From JAKCDU01 sp035551615 (GTDB lineage Bacteria; Actinomycetota; Acidimicrobiia; Acidimicrobiales; Palsa-688): a DNA stretch of 19,437 nucleotides. The notes below the pieces were generated by a model. It was not told the origin of the DNA and made no database searches. It saw nothing but the letters and a program-made list of their open reading frames with translations. The stretch's first letter is position 1, and each line of letters begins with the position of its first letter. The DNA lies in assembly GCA_035551615.1 (NCBI GenBank), contig DASZNC010000076.1, positions 1 to 19,437 on the forward strand. Direction: 5' to 3'. A program made the translations under genes and the position numbers. Positions 12,187 through 18,662 of the stretch are shown in pieces.

Positions 12187-12966
12187 TCAGGGGTAGCGCA
12201 GGGCGACGGCGGCGGTCGGTTCGTGCACCTGGAAGGCCAACGACTCCTCGATGTACAGCCGGACCGACTCGTCGGTGTGGCTCGTGTACCCGACTGAGAA
12301 ATCGGCGCCGCTGAACAGCTCGTAGTCGCCGCCGCGGGTGCTGATCACCAGCGCCCCGTCCACATCGGGGGCCCATACGACCGGGCCGCCGAGGATCATG
12401 CGGATGTGCTCGAGCACCGGGTAGCCGCCGTGCTCGGTCGTCTCGATGACACCCGTGTAGCAACGGTCGCCCAGGGCGATGGCGTACGGGCCCTCGACCC
12501 CGGCCCGCAGCAGCCGGGCCACCGCCTTGGCCACATGGCTCGGGTAGGCGCTGTAGTCGTCGGTCAGCGCCACCACGTCGTGCGGGGAGGCGTCGGCGAT
12601 GGCGTCGAACACGATGTGGTTCTCGGTCGAGGCGGCCAGCTTGGCGGCGTCGGTTACGGCGTCCAGGTCGGGGTTGTCGGTCCCCCGGTCGACGGCGTCG
12701 ATCTCCTCCCGGGCCAGGTCGAGCGGAGTCCGCAGCTCGACGACCGGAATCACCACCCGGGCACGGGCCTGCACGCCGGCGACGGGGGAATCGGACGGTT
12801 CCACCCGTCCCCGGGACTGGGCCGAGTAGGCCCACCCCTTCGGACCGGAGAAGTCCACCAGGGGGCGGGCGGCCAGGAAGTGGCGGAGGGTCTGGGCCGC
12901 CTCCTGGTCGATCTGTTCCCAGGCCTCGTCCGAAATCGGGGCCAGTTCACGTCGGAGCCGGTCCAT
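12187..12966 (-). CDS. encapsulin nanocompartment shell protein (family 1)
   Basis: A 259-aa shell protein of the linocin-M18/encapsulin type, which has an HK97-like fold and self-assembles into an icosahedral cage. Family features in order: ELAPISDEAWEQIDQEA start, then a Gly-Trp pair near residue 45, RVVIPVVELRTPLDLAREEI followed by a RG-D pair, NHIVFDA in the middle, and the beta-rich C-terminal region with GGPVVW and EPTAAVALRYP end. The length fits the usual ~260. ATG 12966 is 2 nt after the stop of the ferritin-like gene, and AAGGAGG, embedded in the last codons of that gene, is 9 nt upstream. The adjacent cargo gene makes an iron-storing compartment likely. Confidence 0.93.
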   Translation of the reverse strand: MDRLRRELAPISDEAWEQIDQEAAQTLRHFLAARPLVDFSGPKGWAYSAQSRGRVEPSDSPVAGVQARARVVIPVVELRTPLDLAREEIDAVDRGTDNPDLDAVTDAAKLAASTENHIVFDAIADASPHDVVALTDDYSAYPSHVAKAVARLLRAGVEGPYAIALGDRCYTGVIETTEHGGYPVLEHIRMILGGPVVWAPDVDGALVISTRGGDYELFSGADFSVGYTSHTDESVRLYIEESLAFQVHEPTAAVALRYP

Positions 12967-12968
12967 GT

Positions 12969-13331
12969 CTACAGGGCCTCCTTGTCTCGCAGCGCGCCGA
13001 TGGCCAGGCCGCCGCTGGGTTGTTCGCCACCGGTCTCCTCCTCTTCCAGGGCGAGGATCGAACCCTCGCCGAAGAGGTAGGTGCGCAGGTGGGTGTCGAG
13101 CACGGGGTCGTGGCGCCTCAACCACTCGAGCACCATGGCCGCGTGTTCCTTCTCCTCGTCACGGTTGTGCCGCAGGATGTCGGCCAGCTCGGCGTCGCCG
13201 GCGGCGTCGATGCGCTGGTCGTACCAGTCGATCGCTTCCAGTTCCTCCATCAGCGAGGCGATGGCCCGGTGCCGATCGACCGTTTCGGGACGGAGTTTTT
13301 CCTCGTTCTCGTGGAAACCTTCACTGCTCAC
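12969..13331 (-). CDS. encapsulated ferritin-like cargo protein (EncFtn)
   Basis: A 120-aa protein very like the Rhodospirillum rubrum EncFtn. The two-helix core begins RHRAIASLMEELEAIDWYDQ and continues with RDEEKEHAAMVLEWLRR. With GTG 13331 as start, the ferroxidase ligands are E30, E60 and H63, with W36 and Y37 beside the site. EncFtn oxidises Fe(II) at a decameric interface and delivers iron into the shell. The last residues GGLAIGALRDKEAL look like the encapsulin targeting peptide (compare LTVGSLR type), joined by an acidic/Gly linker. I chose the GTG because TATAAG lies 7 nt upstream, giving a leaderless start; an in-frame TTG at 13349 falls upstream of the -10 box and is less likely. 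Confidence 0.93.
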   Translation of the reverse strand: MSSEGFHENEEKLRPETVDRHRAIASLMEELEAIDWYDQRIDAAGDAELADILRHNRDEEKEHAAMVLEWLRRHDPVLDTHLRTYLFGEGSILALEEEETGGEQPSGGLAIGALRDKEAL

Positions 13332-13338
13332 GAAGCCG

Positions 13339-13344
13339 CTTATA
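13339..13344 (-). promoter_or_regulatory. -10 box of the EncFtn-encapsulin operon
   Basis: TATAAG on the minus strand ends 7 nt before the GTG at 13331, predicting a leaderless mRNA. It is only 12 bp from the opposing rarA -10 box, so the two promoters share the same short region. Confidence 0.55.
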
Positions 13345-13356
13345 CCCAACCGGGCG

Positions 13357-13362
13357 TACCCT
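13357..13362 (+). promoter_or_regulatory. -10 box of rarA
   Basis: TACCCT ends 6 nt before ATG 13369, again predicting a leaderless start. No ribosome site is visible. Confidence 0.5.
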
Positions 13363-13368
13363 TGTCCG

Positions 13369-14736
13369 ATGCCGGCCGGGGGACGACAGCCCGACGATCT
13401 GTTCGAAGCCGCTCTCCGGGATCGCCTGGCCCAGCGGGCGCCACTGGCCGCCCGTATGCGACCTCAGCGGCTCGACGACATCGCCGGTCAACGGCACCTG
13501 ATCGGTCCGGGGGCGCCGTTGCGGGCGCTGATAGAGAGCGACCGGTTGACCTCGGTCGTGCTGTGGGGGCCGCCGGGCACGGGGAAGACCACCCTCGCCT
13601 CGGTGGTCGCCGCCCAGTCGCGACGCGAGTTCGTGTCCCTGTCGGCGGTGACGGCCGGGGTCAAGGATGTGCGGGAGGTGCTCGAGGCGGCCCGGCGGCG
13701 GCTGGCCGAGGAGGACCGGGGCACCATCCTGTTCCTGGACGAGGTCCACCGGTTCAACAAGAGCCAGCAGGATGCGCTGCTGCCCGGCGTCGAGGCCGGG
13801 ATCATCACTCTGATCGGGGCCACGACCGAGAACCCGTTCTTCGAGGTGAACGCGCCGCTGCTCAGCCGCTCGACGGTGTTCCGGCTGGAGCCGCTGTCCG
13901 ACCCGGATGTGGCCGAGTTGGTCGACCGGGCCATCACCCACGAAGGCGCCCGGATCGACGAGGACGCGGCCGCCCACCTGGTGGATCTGGCCGGCGGCGA
14001 CGCCCGGGCTGCGCTCACTGCGCTGGAGATGGCGCTGGCCCTGGCCGAATCGGATGGCCGCTCGGCGGTGGGCCTGGCCGATGTGGAGCGGGCCCGTCAG
14101 TCACGGGTCCTGCGCTACGGCGACGACGAGCACTACGACGTGATCTCGGCCTTCATCAAGTCCATCCGGGGTTCCGATCCCGATGCCGGCCTGTACTGGC
14201 TGGCCCGCATGCTGCGGGCCGGCGAGGACGCCCGGTTCATCGCCCGCCGCCTGGTGATCCTGGCGTCGGAGGACATCGGCATGGCCGATCCGATGTCGCT
14301 GGTAATAGCCGACGCGGCGGCCCGGGCGGTGGAGTTCGTCGGGCTGCCGGAGGCCCAGTTGAACCTGGCCCAGGCGGTGGTCCACCTGGCGTCGGCCCCC
14401 AAGTCGAACACGGTCATGGCCGCCCTGGCCCGCGCCTTCGACGACGTCGAGCACATCCAGGCCGGTGCCGTGCCGGCGCCGCTGCGCTCCGTGCATCCGT
14501 ACCAGGCCAGGAAGATGCACGAGGGGGGCGGCTACGTGTACCCGCACAACGACCCGGCCGGCTTCGTGGACCAGGAGTACCGGCCGGCGGAGGTGGCCGG
14601 GCGGGTCTATTACCGGCCCTCCCCGCACGGCCACGAAGCCCGGGCGGCGGCCCGGCTGCGGGCCCTCTGGGGCGATGAGGCCTACGACTTGGAGGAGTGG
14701 TGGCGCTTCAAGAAGTTCAGCGACCCGTCGCGCTAG
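13369..14736 (+). CDS. rarA: replication-associated recombination protein A (AAA+ ATPase, RarA/MgsA)
   Basis: A 455-aa AAA+ ATPase acting at stalled replication forks. The N-terminal RMRPQRLDDIAGQRHLI is typical of the family. Walker A GPPGTGKTT is at residues 67-75, Walker B ILFLDEVHRFNKSQQ at about 120-134, and GATTENPFFEVNAPLLSR is the sensor/arginine-finger region. The C-terminal part continues with the characteristic lid and tetramerisation segments, such as YDVISAFIKSIRGSD, ASEDIGMADP and PLRSVHPYQARKMHEGGGYVYPHND. The length equals the family. The ATG start follows a -10 box by 6 nt; the open frame continues upstream but without family sequence. Its 3' end overlaps the convergent LAFTG gene by 20 bp. 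Confidence 0.95.
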   Translation: MPAGGRQPDDLFEAALRDRLAQRAPLAARMRPQRLDDIAGQRHLIGPGAPLRALIESDRLTSVVLWGPPGTGKTTLASVVAAQSRREFVSLSAVTAGVKDVREVLEAARRRLAEEDRGTILFLDEVHRFNKSQQDALLPGVEAGIITLIGATTENPFFEVNAPLLSRSTVFRLEPLSDPDVAELVDRAITHEGARIDEDAAAHLVDLAGGDARAALTALEMALALAESDGRSAVGLADVERARQSRVLRYGDDEHYDVISAFIKSIRGSDPDAGLYWLARMLRAGEDARFIARRLVILASEDIGMADPMSLVIADAAARAVEFVGLPEAQLNLAQAVVHLASAPKSNTVMAALARAFDDVEHIQAGAVPAPLRSVHPYQARKMHEGGGYVYPHNDPAGFVDQEYRPAEVAGRVYYRPSPHGHEARAAARLRALWGDEAYDLEEWWRFKKFSDPSR

Positions 14737-15319
14737 GCGGACGTCCGGCCCGGCGGGCCCGCCGGTAGACGGCGAGGAAGACGACCACAGCGGCGATCGG
14801 CAGCAGGATGCTGAACGGGCTTTCCGGTGTGGCGACCGGGGGCGTGCAACTGGCGTTGGGGACAGCGACCATTCCGGTGACGGGCAGGAACAGGCGGGCG
14901 ACGACGACGCCGGCCACGGCGCAGCCCAGCGATTCGGGGCCGGAAGGCCGCCTGCGGCCCGAGACGACCAGCAGGATTCCGGCACCGAGGAGCAGGCCGG
15001 CCACGACGATCAGCGCCATGATGTTGGTGCCGGTGAAGGCCAGGCCGGCCCCGCTCGACGACCGACCCGGAGCGGGCGACGCCAGCGCCGACGAGCCGTC
15101 AGTCGAGTTGCCGGCCGCCGACTGGGCCCCCGCCGCAGTCGATGCCGGCGACGTCGAAGTCGCCGAGCTGCCCGCCCCGGCCACGCAGCCGGCGGCGACG
15201 GCGTGGGGCGTCGACGCCCATGCCGGACCAGTCCCGACGGCCATGGCGACCGTCAACAACAACAGGGCCAGCCACGCGACCCGCCGACGTCGCCCCCCTC
15301 CGCCTCCGTCATCATTCAT
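14717..15319 (-). CDS. surface protein with LAFTG motif and extra C-terminal helix
   Basis: A 200-aa protein from ATG 15319. A basic n-region (RRRR) and a hydrophobic helix ending GPAWA form a Sec signal peptide. About 55 residues of Ala/Ser/Thr/Gly-rich stalk follow, then LAFTGTN and a membrane helix ending SGRRRPS, an arrangement like LAxTG (class E sortase) anchors. Unlike a classic anchor it continues for ~60 residues with a hydrophobic stretch, a Cys/Pro-rich segment and another helix ending in YRRARRAGR. No sortase is seen here. GTG 15373 is an alternative start giving 218 aa. It shares 20 bp of coding sequence with the 3' end of rarA. Function unknown. Confidence 0.72.
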   Translation of the reverse strand: MNDDGGGGGRRRRVAWLALLLLTVAMAVGTGPAWASTPHAVAAGCVAGAGSSATSTSPASTAAGAQSAAGNSTDGSSALASPAPGRSSSGAGLAFTGTNIMALIVVAGLLLGAGILLVVSGRRRPSGPESLGCAVAGVVVARLFLPVTGMVAVPNASCTPPVATPESPFSILLPIAAVVVFLAVYRRARRAGRPPSATGR

Positions 15320-15414
15320 TGGTGTCTCAGTTACTCCGCATTCAGTCCTCGGCGCCGGAGAAGAGGATTTCACACGGGCCGTGAACCGCCGGCTACGGAG
15401 CGGTGAACACTCGT

Positions 15415-16431
15415 CTAGGTCGTCGTCGGGTCACCACTGGCCGGGGCCGGCAGGGTGGCGGCGAAGTCGTCGAGCAGCGCGGCCACCTCGTACGGGCGTT
15501 CCTGCATCAGCTGGTGACCGGCGCCTTTCAGCACCTCGAATCGGGCGTGGGGCAGGAACTGGGCGATACGCCTGGCCGCGTACACGGGCGTCAACAGGTC
15601 CCGCGATCCGACCAGCACCATCGACGGCGTGTTGGTGGCGGCCAGCGCCCGGCGGGCGTCGTGATCGAGCAGGTCGATGCCGGACGGCAGCGTGGTCGTC
15701 TGGGGCACCTCGGCCCCGCACCTGCGCACCTCGTCCACCGCCCGGGCGCTGGGGCGGGACCCGAACGCCAGCCGGCACATCACCCACGACAGGTCGTCGT
15801 CGCCCATCGGCCGGTCGGGAATGCGACGGCCGGCCTCGTGCCGGGTCCGCAGCCGCCGGCCCATGGCCTTGGCCAGCGGCAGCACCGGTTTGGGGGCCAG
15901 CTGGTAGGCGGCGGTATCCATGAAGACCAACCCGGCCACCCGTTCGACCAGCTCCTCGGGGAAATCGCCGGCGAACTCCATGAGGATCATGCCGCCCATC
16001 GAGTGGCCGACGACGATGGCGTCGCGCAGGTCGAGATGATCGAGGACCGACTTCACATCGCGGGCGGCGATGCGCCGGCCGTACCCGTCGCCTCCTGCCG
16101 ATGACTGGCCGTGGCCTCTCACATCCATGGCCAGCACCCGGTACCGGTCGGTCATGAGGTGGAGCTGTGGCGCCCAGATGCGGGCCTGCAGGGTGATCCC
16201 GTGGATCAGCAGGAGCGGCCGGCCCGAGCCCCTCTCCATCACATGGATGCGCCCGCCGTCGGCGGCGGCCAGGTCGTGGTGCTTGACATCCCCGGGCACG
16301 TCGTAGAGGGGGTCGAGGCGGGGATCGACCCGACCTTTGACCACTTCGGCCTGGCGATGCACGGCCACCCGGGCACCGGCGCCGGCCGCCAGCAGGGCAG
16401 CCGGCATCAGCATCAGTCGGCGATTGTTCAT
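15415..16431 (-). CDS. alpha/beta hydrolase
   Basis: A 338-aa hydrolase of the alpha/beta fold. HGI at 77-79 is part of the oxyanion region, RGHG at 105-108, and VGHSMGG at 141-147 holds the nucleophile S144. GSRDLLTP supplies the acid and GAGHQL the histidine. The N-terminal ~35 residues carry a hydrophobic stretch (MLMPAALLAAGAGARVAV) that may anchor it in the membrane or act as a signal. The substrate cannot be told; esterase or lipase activity is typical. A TATAGA -10-like box (16445-16440) lies 8 nt before the ATG, so it is nearly leaderless. It is divergent from the FkbM gene across 69 bp. Confidence 0.9.
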   Translation of the reverse strand: MNNRRLMLMPAALLAAGAGARVAVHRQAEVVKGRVDPRLDPLYDVPGDVKHHDLAAADGGRIHVMERGSGRPLLLIHGITLQARIWAPQLHLMTDRYRVLAMDVRGHGQSSAGGDGYGRRIAARDVKSVLDHLDLRDAIVVGHSMGGMILMEFAGDFPEELVERVAGLVFMDTAAYQLAPKPVLPLAKAMGRRLRTRHEAGRRIPDRPMGDDDLSWVMCRLAFGSRPSARAVDEVRRCGAEVPQTTTLPSGIDLLDHDARRALAATNTPSMVLVGSRDLLTPVYAARRIAQFLPHARFEVLKGAGHQLMQERPYEVAALLDDFAATLPAPASGDPTTT

Positions 16432-16439
16432 CGCCTGTG

Positions 16440-16445
16440 TCTATA
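16440..16445 (-). promoter_or_regulatory. -10-like box of the hydrolase gene
   Basis: TATAGA on the minus strand, 8 nt before ATG 16431. Transcription would start at or one base before the ATG. The last base departs from TANNNT, so this is less certain than the others. Confidence 0.35.
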
Positions 16446-16487
16446 CCAATTGCCCGGCCCGTCTGCTCAGGCGGTGAGCCGACTCAG

Positions 16488-16493
16488 TAGTCT
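16488..16493 (+). promoter_or_regulatory. -10 box of the FkbM gene
   Basis: TAGTCT lies 7 nt before ATG 16501 and within CTCAGTAGTCT, an 11-mer found again before the gene at 18100. It predicts a leaderless start. Confidence 0.5.
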
Positions 16494-16500
16494 CGGCCGG

Positions 16501-17406
16501 ATGCGTCCCTCCTACTCCAGCCGGCTGGCCGCCCGGGTCCGAAGGGCCCTCGGTCTGACCGAGCTGACCGAGCGGGTCGCCGCCATCGAATCCCGCCTGG
16601 CCGCCTGGCCGACGCCGGAGCCGTCCTACCCCCGGGGCCCGGTGTACTTCGGTGACCAGATGGCTCTGGTGGCCACCCGTTGGGGGGCCAAGATGCTGGT
16701 CGACACCCGCGACGCAGCCATCGCCCCTTGGCTGGTCCTGGACGGCATGTGGGAGACGCACGTGACGGCCTGGCTGCAGTCCACACTGAAGCGGGGCGAC
16801 GTGTTCGTCGACGTCGGCGCCAACGTGGGCTACTTCACGCTGCTCGGCGCCCGGCTGGTCGGCTCCGAGGGTCGAGTGGTGTCGGTCGAGGCCCATGCCC
16901 GGCTGTTCGCCATCCTGAAGCGCAACGTGGTCATCAACGGGGTGTACGGCTATGTGACCGCCCATCACCGGGCCGCCTGGTCGGAGGAGAAAGAGCTGGA
17001 GTTCCACATCCGCACCAACTTCGCCGGCAACTCCAGTGTCGGCACGATCGACGAATCCGGTCTCGACCGGTTGGGCGACACCGAAGAACTGGTTCGCGTG
17101 CAGGGGGTGCCGATGGACGATCTGCTCGCCGACCTGCCCAGGGTGGATGTGATGAAGATCGACGTCGAGGGGGCCGAGGTCCACGTGTTCGAGGGTCTGC
17201 GAGCCACTATCCAGGCCAACCCGGACGTGATCATCATGTTCGAGTGGGCCCGGGCTCAGATCGAGTCGGTGGGCGACACGCCGGCCGCCCTGGCCGAGCT
17301 GGTCGACAGCTTCGGATTCAAGTTGAAGCTGCTGGAGACGGGCGAGCCGATCGACACCGAACAGCTGCTGGCATTGCCCTACGGCAACGTCGTCGCCGCC
17401 CGGTAG
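16501..17406 (+). CDS. FkbM family methyltransferase
   Basis: A 301-aa S-adenosylmethionine-dependent methyltransferase. VFVDVGANVGYFTLLGA around residues 101-116 is the SAM-binding motif I, VVSVEAHARLFAILKRN gives the acidic ribose-binding Glu, and VDVMKIDVEGAEVHVFEGL is the family hallmark. The N-terminal ~45 residues are basic and helical with no signal peptide. FkbM enzymes methylate hydroxyls of sugars, polyketides or other small molecules; with a GT87-like protein ~1.2 kb downstream a glycan substrate is possible but not shown. Its 3' end overlaps the convergent gene by 28 bp. Confidence 0.92.
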   Translation: MRPSYSSRLAARVRRALGLTELTERVAAIESRLAAWPTPEPSYPRGPVYFGDQMALVATRWGAKMLVDTRDAAIAPWLVLDGMWETHVTAWLQSTLKRGDVFVDVGANVGYFTLLGARLVGSEGRVVSVEAHARLFAILKRNVVINGVYGYVTAHHRAAWSEEKELEFHIRTNFAGNSSVGTIDESGLDRLGDTEELVRVQGVPMDDLLADLPRVDVMKIDVEGAEVHVFEGLRATIQANPDVIIMFEWARAQIESVGDTPAALAELVDSFGFKLKLLETGEPIDTEQLLALPYGNVVAAR

Positions 17407-17987
17407 CCGGCCACCCATTCGACCAGCGCCCGGGCCACCCGGTCGGGGCCGTCGACGTTCAGCCGGGGATCGCGCGCCGACGGTGGCAGTTCCACCTGGA
17501 CGCCGGCGGCCGGTGGCCGGTTGACCGGGTTGCGCGGGTGCAGGCCGCGCAACTCGGCCGGTATCTCGTCCAGGTCGGTCACCACGGCCAGCTCCGGCAC
17601 GGCGGTTTCCAGGACCGACGCCAGGCGCATCGCCTCGGTCCGGTTGCGGCCGCCCAGGAGGATGCGCCGGGGTCGGTCGATCCGGCCGTACCCGTGCAGG
17701 GCGGCCACCACCTCGACCCCGTCCATCCAGTTGCCGAGCACATCCGATCCGGCCGGATCGACGTCGTGGGACGGCACGTGCCAGCGCAGCTCGGCCGGCT
17801 GGTCGACGATGTACAGGGACGCCCCGCTGGCCGACGCCACCTGGCGGGCCACCTCGGCGGTGCCCATCTCGAGGCCGCCGTGGAAGGCCATGACCCCGAC
17901 CGGGCCGGCGACCACCACTTCCTCACGGACGTCGGGGTGGGCGAGGAGCTGCGCCCAGGTGACCCGGGTGGCGGCAGCGGGCGACAC
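17379..17987 (-). CDS. poly-gamma-glutamate hydrolase-like protein
   Basis: A 202-aa protein with the pattern of the PGA-hydrolase family (zinc-dependent, carboxypeptidase-like fold). GVMAFHGGLEMGTAEVARQV holds the first metal-binding His and Glu, RWHVPSHDVDP the middle motif, VVAALHGYGR the second His, and RILLGGRNR the following strand. The end (GLHPRNPVNRPP, GVQVELPP) is typical of actinobacterial members. No signal peptide. The substrate is unproven; family members cut gamma-glutamyl links. GTG 17987 is the best start; TACGGT 9 nt upstream may be a -10 box. It overlaps fkbM by 28 bp tail to tail. Confidence 0.78.
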   Translation of the reverse strand: MSPAAATRVTWAQLLAHPDVREEVVVAGPVGVMAFHGGLEMGTAEVARQVASASGASLYIVDQPAELRWHVPSHDVDPAGSDVLGNWMDGVEVVAALHGYGRIDRPRRILLGGRNRTEAMRLASVLETAVPELAVVTDLDEIPAELRGLHPRNPVNRPPAAGVQVELPPSARDPRLNVDGPDRVARALVEWVAGYRAATTLP

Positions 17988-18050
17988 GCGACCGTCACCG
18001 TACCGGCGAGCCGGTCCGGCGTAGTGGTGCTGTGGGTGGCCGCACCGTTT

Positions 18051-18063
18051 GGAACCGGGTTCC
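18051..18063. promoter_or_regulatory. 13-bp palindrome upstream of the 18100 gene
   Basis: GGAACCGGGTTCC is a perfect inverted repeat around a central base, 27 bp upstream of the TAGTCT -10 box. It could be an operator. Only the symmetry is seen. Confidence 0.25.
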
Positions 18064-18090
18064 CGTTCCGGGCCGGAGCCGGCCGCTCAG

Positions 18091-18096
18091 TAGTCT
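18091..18096 (+). promoter_or_regulatory. -10 box of the single-pass membrane protein gene
   Basis: TAGTCT within CTCAGTAGTCT, identical to the box before fkbM. It is 3 nt before GTG 18100 and 12 nt before GTG 18109, so the usual 6-8 nt spacing would place the first base between these two starts. Confidence 0.45.
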
Positions 18097-18099
18097 GCG

Positions 18100-18657
18100 G
18101 TGGCCAGAGTGGCGTGCACGGAATCGGAGAATGCTCAGGCTGTGACTGATCCGGATACAGATACAGGGGGCGGCCCCGGGTCCCCGGCCGGTGATCCTGG
18201 ACCCCCGCCACCCCGACGACCGCTGCTCACCAAGAGCCGCGTCCTGCCGCTGGTGACGGCGCTGGGCGCGCTGGCGTTCTTCCTGGCCGGCTTCTTCCTG
18301 CATTCGAGCGGCAGCACGCCCCGCCTGCAGTTCCACACCGTGTTCCGGTCGACGATCGACATGCAGTCGACCATCACCCAGAGTGGGACGAAGGCGACCC
18401 TCGAGGAGACCTTCACGGCGGTGGACCCGAAGAAGGGGGCGAACGGGACGATGGCCCCGTGCCTGCCGTCCGGCTCGTCCCTCGAGGCCTACAGCGACAT
18501 GACCATCGCCATCCCCGACGGCTGTGTCCTGAAGCTCAAGGGCACGGACAAGGCGACCATCACCGCATCCGGGCCGATAACGGTGCTGCTCGGCCCGGTC
18601 GGCCCCGACAGTTACACCCCGGCCACGACGGTGCCGGGCGCCCCCTCCGGACAGTAG
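18100..18657 (+). CDS. single-pass membrane protein of unknown function
   Basis: Up to 185 aa. A Pro/Gly/Asp-rich cytoplasmic N-terminus is followed by a basic patch (RRPLLTKSR) and one transmembrane helix (VLPLVTALGALAFFLAGFFL), then ~115 residues outside, probably beta-rich, with two cysteines (APCLPSG and DGCVLKL) that could form a disulfide. No known domain is recognised. Possible starts are GTG 18100, 18109 and 18142; the -10 box position favours 18109, or 18142 with a short leader. It ends 5 bp before the GT87-like gene, so the two are probably co-transcribed. Confidence 0.7.
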   Translation: MARVACTESENAQAVTDPDTDTGGGPGSPAGDPGPPPPRRPLLTKSRVLPLVTALGALAFFLAGFFLHSSGSTPRLQFHTVFRSTIDMQSTITQSGTKATLEETFTAVDPKKGANGTMAPCLPSGSSLEAYSDMTIAIPDGCVLKLKGTDKATITASGPITVLLGPVGPDSYTPATTVPGAPSGQ

Positions 18658-18662
18658 GGCGG

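Noticed and set aside
13020..14678. 552-codon plus-strand frame over EncFtn and rarA
   Set aside because: It crosses two well-supported genes in wrong frames and lacks motifs.
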